From the NCBI RefSeq assembly GCF_000717595.1, contig NZ_JNZO01000021.1, forward strand, positions 62,001-126,000: a stretch of 64,000 bases of DNA. The letters run 5' to 3'. The notes under the pieces are model-generated. The model was not told the DNA's origin, did no database searches, and worked only from the letters and a program-made list of their open reading frames with translations. Source of the stretch: Streptomyces flavochromogenes. Lineage in GTDB: Bacteria > Actinomycetota > Actinomycetes > Streptomycetales > Streptomycetaceae. This document shows, one piece after another, positions 40,716-48,494 of this stretch; positions within the stretch are counted from its first letter, which is position 1; every line of letters begins with the position of its first letter. The position numbers were made by a program, and so were the translations under genes.

Positions 40716-41141
40716 TCAGCCCCTGTCCCGGCTGAATTCGTGCGTGCATCCCCCGGATGTCACGTCCTGGGTGAAGCAGGCGACGAAGGAACTCGGGGAG
40801 CCGTAGAAGGCCAGTTTCATGTCCTCGCAGTCCACGCCGTCGAAGGTGACGTCACCATACGATCCGGAGGGAGTCCAGGTTCCGTGCTGCCGTTCGGCGA
40901 ACCCCGAGCACCCCCATCCGACGACGTCCTCCTTGTCGAAGCCCTCGGCCGTGAACGTGCCGTCGTCCTCGAACTCGACCGTCACCCCGCTCCAGTCCGA
41001 CCACACACCCGTCAGCTGATCAGCGCTGTCGACCTCGACCGGGTAGTACCCGGAACAGGCGGCCAACAGAAAGGTCGCCGCACCACCCCATGCGGCGCCC
41101 CTGCATGCTCGTCGTATCCGCTGAAGCCGGTCGGCAGCCAT
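40716..41141 (-). CDS. Hypothetical lipoprotein
   Basis: 141 aa from ATG 41141. The signal peptide ends at FLLAACSGYYPV, a lipobox. The mature domain (LTGVWSDWSGVTVEFEDDGT, GTWTPSGSYGDVTFDGVDC, LAFYGSPSSFVACF) looks like a small beta-barrel of the lipocalin-like type common in secreted actinobacterial proteins. Function unknown. Confidence 0.75.
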   Translation of the reverse strand: MAADRLQRIRRACRGAAWGGAATFLLAACSGYYPVEVDSADQLTGVWSDWSGVTVEFEDDGTFTAEGFDKEDVVGWGCSGFAERQHGTWTPSGSYGDVTFDGVDCEDMKLAFYGSPSSFVACFTQDVTSGGCTHEFSRDRG

Positions 41142-41290
41142 ACGGCCCTGTCTCTCGCGTCTCGCACACGCCCGGAAGCGACTGCCGAAGGAAGCAGCGG
41201 GCATCATCTTGAACGCGTTCAAGTCCTGGTGTCAATCGAGGCGGAGATCGGCCATGGGGGCCGTACGGACTGCCGGGAGGCCCATGGGCG

Positions 41291-41800
41291 TCAGCACCAG
41301 GCAAATCCGTCGTGACTGGCCGTGACATCCAGGCCGTAGCTGCCGGCACTGTCGCCGAGATCACCGGGGAACCACACAGCGAGGTGGGCGGTGGTGCCCG
41401 CGACGGACTTCTCGAAACAGAGCGCCGAGGTGTCGACAGCGAGGCTGCCAGGCGCCGGGGACGGCGAAGGATTGGCGCTCGCGAGTCGCCAGCCGTCTTC
41501 TGCGGCGGCCTGGCGGTAGAAGGACAGCACGTCGGCCCGGGATGCCGTGTACCGGTAGTACTGCCCGGCGTAGGCGAACCCGTCGTCCTCGTCGCATCCC
41601 GAGTACCGCTCGTCCTGGGCCTGCGCCTGGCCCGGGTGGGCGTCGAGGACGGACAGAGACGCCAGGGTCGGCGCGAGCTCCTGATCGGCTCCGGTACAGC
41701 CGTAGAGCCCACCCGTCAGCGCCCACACGCCCGTTGCGGCGATGAAGGCCATGCCGCCTGCGCCGACGAGAACCGGCACAGCCACTCTCCTCAGCTTCAT
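41291..41800 (-). CDS. Hypothetical membrane-anchored/secreted protein
   Basis: 169 aa. A single N-terminal hydrophobic helix (AVPVLVGAGGMAFIAATGVWALT) is followed by Cys-containing extracellular residues (YGCTGAD, YSGCDED, ALCFEK, FAWC). YRYTASRADVLSFYRQAAAEDGWRL is the most conserved-looking stretch. No family recognised. Same strand as the lipoprotein gene downstream. Confidence 0.7.
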   Translation of the reverse strand: MKLRRVAVPVLVGAGGMAFIAATGVWALTGGLYGCTGADQELAPTLASLSVLDAHPGQAQAQDERYSGCDEDDGFAYAGQYYRYTASRADVLSFYRQAAAEDGWRLASANPSPSPAPGSLAVDTSALCFEKSVAGTTAHLAVWFPGDLGDSAGSYGLDVTASHDGFAWC

Positions 41801-42038
41801 GGCGCGGAGCGTAGCGCAGTGGATCTACGGAACAGGGCGCGGCCCAGCAGGGCGGCCCGGCGCTGCCACACTCGCCTGCGGGGCGGGCACCCTTGACGGC
41901 CTCCGCCGACGGCAATCGACCACCACCGCAGAGACGCCGACCGACCCCGCACGCGTACACCCCCCAGACCTGAGCCACACACCACTGCGGTCGACCGGAC
42001 CAGGTAGCGACGTCCCACCGTCAGCGCAGCGCAGCTGA

Positions 42039-42182
42039 CACGAAGCCCCCGGCCCCTTCACCGAGTTCCTCCCGAGTTGCGTCGAAGGGCCGCACCGTCC
42101 GGCCTTCCTGGGGCGCTACCGGCCCGGCCCGACCCTGCGCTACCACCCGGAGTACGAGGACGGCCCGGACCACCTCTGGTGA
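42039..42182 (+). pseudogene. 3' fragment of an unidentified gene
   Basis: The plus-strand frame reads PGPFTEFLPSCVEGP and RPAFLGRYRPGPTLRYHPEY to a TGA at 42180, with Streptomyces-like codon use and no start: an in-frame stop sits at 42036. Probably the C-terminal remnant of a gene lost in the rearranged region. Opposes the SMI1 remnant. Confidence 0.4.
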
Positions 42183-42555
42183 GCACCCGCCGTCACGGGG
42201 GTGCCGTCCCCGCCCCCGCCCCCGCCCCCGCCCCCGCCCCACTGAATCAGACCGCCTGGGTGGGGGTGGAAGGGGAACGGAGTGAGCTCCGGTCGTCGAG
42301 ATGCGAACGGCCTGACGTAGACCAGATCTGCTCCAGCTCGGCCGGTGTCCCCTCGACCGGGCGGGCGAGCCGGAAGAGCCGGTCGAAGGAGCCCGGCCCG
42401 TACAGGTCGAGGAAGGCCTTGTAGTCCGCCGGCAGGGCCACCCCAAGGTGCTTCTCGGCCGCCTCCCACAGCTGCGGCCGCGCCCAGCCCCAGCACGGCG
42501 GCTCGCCCAGCAACTCCCTCAGTCGCGCCGCCGCAGGCGTCGGTTGGTCGTTCAC
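42140..42555 (-). pseudogene. SMI1/KNR4 (SUKH) immunity-type protein, frameshifted
   Basis: From GTG 42555 the frame encodes LRELLGEPPCWGWARPQLWE, AAEKHLGVALPADYKAFLDL and YGPGSFDRLFRLARPVEGTP, the SUKH N-terminal pattern. After RSHLDDRSS the conserved continuation ELTPFPFHPHPGGLIQWG is in another frame (stop at 42140), so a frameshift lies near 42290. The following region is a CCCCCG repeat instead of the expected domain end. SUKH proteins are immunity proteins of polymorphic toxins; this copy is broken. Confidence 0.7.
42208..42240. repeat. Simple hexanucleotide repeat (CCCCCG)n
   Basis: About five and a half CCCCCG units lie inside the 3' part of the SMI1 remnant and encode poly-Gly in the shifted frame. 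Confidence 0.9.
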
Positions 42556-42989
42556 GAGGGGCACCCTGTCAGACCCCGCTGCCAAGCCCTCGCCCCGCCC
42601 CCGCACCAGTTGCGCACGCCGCTGCGGAGACCCGGCAACCCAGCGCGCACACACGGACAAGGCCGCTGGTCACACCAGTCACCATGGCGCCCTGGGAGTT
42701 GGCCATGGGAGACGGTCGCCAAGGTGGCAGTACTGCTGTCGTTCATGACGGTGCGCGAGCTTCCGAATCCGTCCATCACTCCATGCCGGCGTAGTCGGGC
42801 GGCTATAGGCGTGCTTCGGGCGAGGCCGCGTCATCGGCTGGCCCCTGTCGGCGAGGCTTGCCGGCCCAACCACTCAGGGCCCCCTACCTCGTGCGGCCCA
42901 GCACAGTAGGTGCAACCTCGGCTGCTGGATGTCAGTGCGGTCTGCCATGCTCCCCGCGCCGTATCCAGACAGTGGCCTCGGGGGGAGTC
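42556..42989. other. Degraded intergenic stretch
   Basis: About 430 bp without a supported gene. Short frames on both strands have irregular codon use, consistent with remnants. A promoter for the HNH gene should lie close to 42940-42980, but no clear boxes are seen. Confidence 0.4.
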
Positions 42990-43979
42990 GTGACGAAGAA
43001 GGCGCGGCAGCAAACTCGAAAAAAGAAGGCGCAAAAAGGCGTCGCCATCTACCACGACATGAAAGTGTACGAGAATTTCGAGCGGACTGCTCTTCGCATT
43101 TTCGAGTGCGTCAAGCAGGCCGAGAAAGATTCTCCAGGCGCCCCACGCCTTCTTTACATCGACATTCAGGGTCACAAGAATGAGACCGGCGGGTACGATC
43201 ACGACGCCTTTGAATTGATGCAAGATTTTGCGCTCGGCTTCCTGGGGGACTATCTCACCGAAATCCGCACCCCTCTTTACGGCGCACGGAACCCGCGCAA
43301 GCAACGTAACGACATTCCCGACGCCTTGCAGATCCATCATCCGGATGACGGAAGCAAGTATGGATACGACACCGGATCTCTGGCCATCCAGCCTCGCGAG
43401 AACCAGCCGGCCAACAGAAAAACCGCGCCAACCGTACGAGCGATTTCCGAATATCTGGGCATGGACGAAGCCGCCTGCCTGGTGTGCTGGCGTAGACCGG
43501 TTGAGCGGGCACACGTTGTCCCGACTTCGCTCGGCGGTTCGATGGACGTCAGAAACTTCGCGCTGCTGTGCCGAGATCACCACGCCGAGGCTCCGGACGT
43601 GGCCGACGCGGAGAGTTTCTGGGCCTGGGTTGACTATGCGGAACTCAGAGACAGTCCGGACAAGTGGGCAGATACACCCGCGGAGGTGAAGGAATTCCTG
43701 CGGAAAAATAATATACGGATCAGAAAGGAGACTCGCGAACCTTTGTCGTTCTTCTCTGCTGTGAAGGAGGAACTGAAGTCTCTCTACGGCTGGACGGACA
43801 GTGATCTCAGTTCGGCAGCTTGGCCAGATCTGATGGACGAGTTTCATCGCGTCCTAGATACAGCGACAGGGCGACACTTCTCCATCGACAAGAAGGCATC
43901 CACCTATGCCTGGGCCTATGACATCGCGCTGAGGAGGGTTACGGGAGATGCTCGCCGTGTCGTACGTGACGCTCTCTGA
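42990..43979 (+). CDS. HNH endonuclease-domain protein of lower G+C
   Basis: 329 aa from GTG 42990 (GGGGGGAG upstream). Lys/Arg-rich start (TKKARQQTRKKKAQKG), an N-terminal domain (YHDMKVYENFERTALRIFEC, LLYIDIQGHKNETGGYDHDA) and a central zinc/HNH module: CLVCWRRPVERAHVVPTS, then GGSMDVRNFALLCRDHHAEA, giving CxxC, AH, N and HH positions. The C-terminal ~110 residues are helical and uncharacterised. Base composition is clearly less GC-rich than neighbours, a sign of recent transfer. Possible defence or mobile-element nuclease; the target is unknown. Confidence 0.8.
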   Translation: MTKKARQQTRKKKAQKGVAIYHDMKVYENFERTALRIFECVKQAEKDSPGAPRLLYIDIQGHKNETGGYDHDAFELMQDFALGFLGDYLTEIRTPLYGARNPRKQRNDIPDALQIHHPDDGSKYGYDTGSLAIQPRENQPANRKTAPTVRAISEYLGMDEAACLVCWRRPVERAHVVPTSLGGSMDVRNFALLCRDHHAEAPDVADAESFWAWVDYAELRDSPDKWADTPAEVKEFLRKNNIRIRKETREPLSFFSAVKEELKSLYGWTDSDLSSAAWPDLMDEFHRVLDTATGRHFSIDKKASTYAWAYDIALRRVTGDARRVVRDAL

Positions 43980-44499
43980 CGCACATCGGTAGCGGAGCAC
44001 GACGTGCGCCGGCCGAAACGGAAGCGCACGCAAGCCCGGCTCCACACCCGGTACAGAGCGTCCGCGTCGGGCCCGTAGGCGAAGACGACCACCTCGCCCC
44101 CACCGAACTCATTGCCGTCGACCTCACCAACCCCCGCAGCTGCGACTGCGGCCCCGATGGACCGCTCGGCCTCAAAAGCCAGTGATCATTGATCAGGTTC
44201 GCCAAGGTCGTCGCCACCCAGCTGGAAGCGAGCCATCACGGCGTGCTCCGGAGGCGTCGCCCGCAAGTCGAAGAGTGCGTCCTGCATGGCAGCACCCTCC
44301 CCCCGAACCCTGTCAGTCGACCGATGTCCGGGGCATCCGAGCTGGCAGCGCCCGACCGACATCCGATCACAAGTTCACCCGGCCGCTCTTTGCCGCCTCA
44401 CGAGAACGCCTTCTCCGGTCACTCAAGTCCCATGACGCTGCTTCAGGCACTCCGCTACGGTTGATCTATCGCTCACAAAGTGGATGTCGAGGGGGCCCC
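43980..44499. other. Gene-poor region with a coding remnant
   Basis: 520 bp. A plus-strand frame at 44051-44185 reads VQSVRVGPVGEDDHLAPTEL then IAVDLTNPRSCDCGPDGPLG to a stop and looks like the tail of a lost gene. The rest shows no supported gene; the GAGGGGG ribosome site of the next gene lies at 44489-44495. Confidence 0.4.
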
Positions 44500-45510
44500 G
44501 TGCCGACACTGCTCTACTACCCTTTGGTTAGACCGCCCCAGGCAGTCCTGCATCAGGCGCTGTTGTACTGGGACGACATCGCTTCCGTGGTACCGGGCGA
44601 TCCAGAGGTCTACGAGGTCGCGGTTTCGGAGGAGTTGAAGGACCTCAAGGAAAGAGGGCTCTACCACCCCATCGTTCTGAGCCAGCAGTACAACCAGCCA
44701 CTTGACGACATGCTCCACCTCGATGTCTTGATGAGAGAACTTCGTCAACTGGCCGCCGGTCCACCAAGCCCTCGGGTCTCCGTCATGGACGCCTTCCTCT
44801 TCCGCTCAAAGGTCGGCTACCTCTTGGAGGCGGAGATCATCCGCCTCGGCTTGGGACGGCGACTTGGGAACGCACGGACGCCACTTGGTGCAGCTGTAGC
44901 CGTATCCAGGGAGGTACAACTCCTCTTGATCGGCGCGTTGGCACAGGAAGTAGCTTCCACGGCCGACGCTCGCGCCTACACGCCGTACACGGATCAACGA
45001 TCTGCCTACGAGACGTCTTTGCGCCCCATAGGTCCTGGCTTCGGTGTGGCGGCCTGGCGGGTGGAGTTGGGCCGCCTGCTTCCGGCGCCGGCGCCAGGTA
45101 CACCCACTTCTGAGGTTCTAGCTTTCCGCGACAGGTACGCCTCCGAGCGGGAGCGCTTGATGCGTGCTACGCAGACCATGCTGAGCGATCTATGCCGCGA
45201 ATGGGAGCATCCAGCCGACGTGCTGCAGCGAATGCGGGTGGAGCTGAACCAGGCACGCGGGGACTATCAGTCGGCTGCCCGAGCGAGCCGCACAGCCTGG
45301 GTGCACAGGTCTATCTCGGTCACGGTGGGAGTAGCTGCAGCCGCTGTAGGCGCGTTGGTCGTCCCGGATCTCGGCTGGGTTGCTGGCATAGCAGGCAGCA
45401 TCGGGTTCAATATCGCTACCCGAGAAGTCCGCCCGCTGTTCTATGCGAAGAGAGAGCATCCGTTTAGCTACCTGCACCAGGTGGATCGCGAGCTGGGGCT
45501 TGTCCCGTAA
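44500..45510 (+). CDS. DUF6236-like protein
   Basis: 336 aa from GTG 44500. The opening LLYYPLVRPPQAVLHQALLY and WDDIASVVPG match the start of DUF6236 proteins as I recall them. A middle section (SVMDAFLFRSKVGYLLEAEI) and a C-terminal hydrophobic stretch (VTVGVAAAAVGALVVPDLG, AGIAGSIGFNIATREV) suggest membrane association. Codon use is less GC-biased than the core genome. The last codons run to the edge of the IS5-type element, whose transposase frame reads antisense through this gene, so the C-terminus may have been altered by the insertion. Function unknown. Confidence 0.65.
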   Translation: MPTLLYYPLVRPPQAVLHQALLYWDDIASVVPGDPEVYEVAVSEELKDLKERGLYHPIVLSQQYNQPLDDMLHLDVLMRELRQLAAGPPSPRVSVMDAFLFRSKVGYLLEAEIIRLGLGRRLGNARTPLGAAVAVSREVQLLLIGALAQEVASTADARAYTPYTDQRSAYETSLRPIGPGFGVAAWRVELGRLLPAPAPGTPTSEVLAFRDRYASERERLMRATQTMLSDLCREWEHPADVLQRMRVELNQARGDYQSAARASRTAWVHRSISVTVGVAAAAVGALVVPDLGWVAGIAGSIGFNIATREVRPLFYAKREHPFSYLHQVDRELGLVP

Positions 45511-46263
45511 ATGATCTATCGCATGCCGGATGACCAGCATGCCATGGTGGACGCCGTCGCCTTTCAGACGGCAGTCGTGGAGGATCTTCCAGGCCTTCAT
45601 GCGGGCGAAGACGTGATCGACCCGGGCCCGGACGCGCTTGTGGGACTTGTTGTGGGCTTGCTTCCAGCCGGACAGTTCTTTCCCTTTGCGGCGTCGGTGG
45701 GGCATCACTAGCCCGGTGCCCGGATAGTCGCCGTCGGCGATGGTCATGGTCTTGCCGACGGCGGCCCTCGCGCCGGACCCCTCCCACGCCTTGCAGTCGT
45801 TGCGGTTCCCGGGCAGGGGCCGGCCGACCACCACGACCAGGCGGGTGTCGGCGTCGATGACGACCTGGTGGTGGGTGGAGTACCGGTAGTTCTTGAACTG
45901 TTCCGCGATGGTGTGATCGCGGATGGGGACCAGGGTGCCGACCACGATGAGCACGGTGTCCTTCGCGAACCGCTTGCGGGGCTGGAGGGCGAGCATCGGG
46001 CCGAGGTGATCGATGATCCGGTCCGCTGCGGATTTGGAAACCCCGAACAACGGAGCCAGTTGCCGCATGGTCAGGTTCGTTCGCCTGTAGGCCTCCACCA
46101 GCAGTGCCCGATATTCCAGCGTCAGGCTCCACGGTCGGCCCCTGCGGACTGCCTCCGCACCCTTGCGCCGAAGATCCGTCACCAGCTTCCCGGACTGCCG
46201 CGGGCTCAGCCCGGTGAACGGGGCTATCCAGGACGGCTCCGACGCCGTGATCACACCAGCCAC
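45511..46263 (-). pseudogene. IS5-family transposase, catalytically degraded and without its normal end
   Basis: From GTG 46263 the protein shows the HTH_Tnp_4/DDE_Tnp_4 transposase: PFTGLSPRQSGKLVTDLRRK, LAPLFGVSKSAADRIIDHLG, then the catalytic core. Relatives have LIVDGTLVP, TIADGGYRG and VEHAFARMK; here these read LIVVGTLVP, TIADGDYPG and VDHVFARMK, so the first Asp is Val and the Glu is Asp. The usual C-terminus (HHAMLGIARLHNLAL-type) is replaced by HHGMLVIRHAIDHL and the frame runs on to 45190 antisense to the DUF6236 gene. Almost certainly inactive. Confidence 0.8.
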
Positions 46264-46533
46264 CGCAAGATCGCCTCACCCGCGAACACCAGGGCAGACA
46301 GCCCTCGGAGGGCGGAGGTGGGGGGTGGATACACGGCAAAACATCTCCAGACCCGAGCTGGCTGCCGGGGCCCGTCCGACCCACCCCCCATGGCCGCGAG
46401 TCCCTCACGATCTCCGTCCGGCCCATCACATCGCACCGTATCCCGGGACGCTGACAACACACGGCTCGTCAGCGAGTGCTACGGAGCCATGACAGTCAGC
46501 CACATCAGCCGACCAGGAGTTGCGGAACATCCC

Positions 46534-46910
46534 TTAGGGCCTGCAGATGAGCACGGCGAGGGGTTCTGCGGGCAGGCCGAGCCGCAGGTGGAGGACGGTA
46601 GCCAGGACCTGCTCGGGAAAGGGCAGCCGGGGCGGGCGGCCCATCCCGGCGCCGGGTTGCGCTTCGTGCAGAGCGGCCAGGCTGGCGGTGAGGACGTTCA
46701 GGTCGTGCTGGGACATGCCGGTCAGGGTGGGATCGGACAGCGTGGCCTGTTCCCAGGCGACGCCGAGAACATGTTCCTCGGCAGGGGACACGCCCACCAG
46801 CGCAGGGTGTAGGACGTAGTTCCAGTCGCCGTGGAAGGCGTGCCGGGTCAGCGGCAGCGCGGCCATGTCCGCGTCGCCGATCTTGACGCCGGTCGGGTAG
46901 CTGCCAGGAG
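46534..46910 (-). pseudogene. Chimeric transposase remnant (ISAzo13-type end joined to another transposase start)
   Basis: The first part, GSYPTGVKIGDADMAALPLT followed by RHAFHGDWNYVLHP, is the C-terminal end of ISAzo13-type transposases. It runs directly into LTGMSQHDLNVLTASLAALH and PRLPFPEQVLATVLHLRLGL, which looks like the N-terminus of a DDE_4-type transposase, then stops. Neither end is complete. Evidence of nested insertion and deletion. Confidence 0.6.
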
Positions 46911-46928
46911 AAGTTCGGCTCCCTCCCT

Positions 46929-47195
46929 GTGGTCAACCTGACGGCCCGGGACGGCAGCCCTCTCCCGCAGTCGGCCGACGTCTTCCTGTACACCCGTTGT
47001 GCCGTGGTCGCCGCTGGCCGAGCAGTCTGGGAAAGCGTCTTTTCCGACGTCGCCAGTTACTCCAACAGCGACGGCTGGCCACACCTGCGGACCTGGGACG
47101 AACTACCGCTGGACGGGGATCTCGTAGACGATCTCGCAAACGCGGCCGGTACGACGATGTCAGCCGTCTCCACCGGCCTGCCTTGGTCGCTGTAG
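46929..47195 (+). CDS. Hypothetical protein, possibly 5'-truncated
   Basis: 88 aa from GTG 46929. VNLTARDGSPLPQSADVFLY, RAVWESVFSDVASYSNSDGW and LDGDLVDDLANAAG look like genuine coding sequence, but the gene abuts the transposase remnant and no good ribosome site precedes it, so the 5' end may be lost. Family not recognised. Confidence 0.45.
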   Translation: MVNLTARDGSPLPQSADVFLYTRCAVVAAGRAVWESVFSDVASYSNSDGWPHLRTWDELPLDGDLVDDLANAAGTTMSAVSTGLPWSL

Positions 47196-47337
47196 TAGGT
47201 CCGTCGGATGTGAGTGACGAACGCGGCCTTCTGAGTCCCGAGGAGCGATGCCTCCTCGGCGGTCGCCTGCCGCGGCTCCGGCTGCTCCACAGCATGGCAC
47301 GGCGCCCCTCCCCCGCCTCCCCGGCCGGGGAACGAAC

Positions 47338-47378
47338 AAGGCCCAGGCTCCCGGTTCAGAACCGGTGACCTGGGCCTT
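47338..47378 (-). terminator. Terminator of tRNA-Val
   Basis: AAGGCCCAGG and CCTGGGCCTT enclose an inner dyad CCGGTTCAGAACCGG, 18 bp beyond the tRNA 3' end. Confidence 0.75.
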
Positions 47379-47395
47379 CGTCGTGTGCTACCTAC

Positions 47396-47470
47396 TGGTG
47401 GGCGCGGACGGTTTCGAACCGCCGACATCTGCTTTGTAAGAGCAGCGCTCTACCCCTGAGCTACGCACCC
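47396..47470 (-). tRNA. tRNA-Val, anticodon UAC
   Basis: On the minus strand the acceptor GGGTGCG pairs with CGCGCCC (one G-T), the D arm is GCTC-AGGGGTA-GAGC, the anticodon arm is CTGCT-CTTACAA-AGCAG with anticodon TAC, and the T arm is GGCGG-TTCGAAA-CCGTC. The discriminator is A and CCA is encoded (47398-47396). Its 3' end faces the mobile-element region, the usual orientation for integration sites. Confidence 0.97.
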
Positions 47471-47646
47471 GTGGAAGAGGCAACAGCCTACATGGCGCAT
47501 GGGTGGGTGCTGCAAACCGATACCTCCCGGTGGGGGGGTAGCCCCACCTCTGGGACGGTGGGTCGCCGGATCGTGACGGCGGGTGGTGGGGTCGTACGGT
47601 CGGGGGACTGTCCGCGTTTCCGGTTTCTTGTGGGGGTCTCCGCGTC

Positions 47647-48417
47647 ATGGCTGCTGTCCGTCGTCCGTTCCAGGTGTTGCTCGCCTCCGGGGGAGTGCTG
47701 GTCGCCTCGCTCGTGCTCGTCGGGTGCGGCTCGAACGATGTCGAGGGGGCGCCCGTGGAGCGGAGGACGTTCGCCTTCGGCGGCGAGGCGCTCACCGTCG
47801 ACTCCGACAACTCCGAGCTCGTGATCACCCCCGCCGACATCGACGACGTGCGCGTCGAGCGGCAGGTCGACGGGTGGGTGTTCATGGGGTCGGGGCCCGA
47901 GCCCGAGTGGAAGCTCGTCGACGGGAAGCTGACCCTGCGCGTGCGCTGTGACGGTGTCACCGCCAACTGCGACGCCATCCACCGGATCCAGGTCCCCCGC
48001 GACGTCGCCGTCACCGTCGAGAACGACAACGGGCGCGTCACCGCCGAGGGCTTCGCCACCCCGATGAAGGTGCGCTCCGACAACGGGGACGTGCGCGTGC
48101 GCAAGGCCGGCGGAGCGCTGGACCTGGGCACCGAGAACGGTGACGTCGCCGTCGAGGACGGGGCCACCGCGCCCGAGGTCGTCGCCCGGTCCGACAACGG
48201 CGCCATACGCATCGCCCTCGGCTCGGTCCCCCGCCGCGTCGACGTCGTCACCGACAACGGCGACGTCCACGTCTCCCTCCCCACCGCCGAGTACGAGGTG
48301 ACCGGCGCCAGCGACAACGGCGAGGTCCGGATCGACGTCCCCCGCCGCGACAAGAGCGGCCACTCCGTGAGCGCCCGTAGCGACAACGGTGACATCTCCG
48401 TCCTCACGGCGAACTGA
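47647..48417 (+). CDS. DUF4097-family beta-helix lipoprotein
   Basis: 256 aa. Signal peptide with lipobox LVLVGCGSNDV. The mature domain is a right-handed parallel beta-helix built from repeated short strands with the consensus (R)SDNGDVRV: seen at LTVDSDNSELVI, VTVENDNGRVTA, KVRSDNGDVRV, LGTENGDVAV, VARSDNGAIRI, VVTDNGDVHV, GASDNGEVRI and ARSDNGDISV. This is the DUF4097 repeat. Probably surface-exposed; function unknown. Confidence 0.9.
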   Translation: MAAVRRPFQVLLASGGVLVASLVLVGCGSNDVEGAPVERRTFAFGGEALTVDSDNSELVITPADIDDVRVERQVDGWVFMGSGPEPEWKLVDGKLTLRVRCDGVTANCDAIHRIQVPRDVAVTVENDNGRVTAEGFATPMKVRSDNGDVRVRKAGGALDLGTENGDVAVEDGATAPEVVARSDNGAIRIALGSVPRRVDVVTDNGDVHVSLPTAEYEVTGASDNGEVRIDVPRRDKSGHSVSARSDNGDISVLTAN

Positions 48418-48494
48418 CCGGCCCGTGTGTTCGTCCTTACCGGGTGGGAGAATGAACCGGACCGGGCACTGCGGACACAGCACGGGAGAGGTAC

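Noticed and set aside
40000-41800. Defence island around DUF4231
   Set aside because: Neighbours are a flavoprotein and lipoproteins of core type; no nuclease, helicase or nucleotide cyclase is present.
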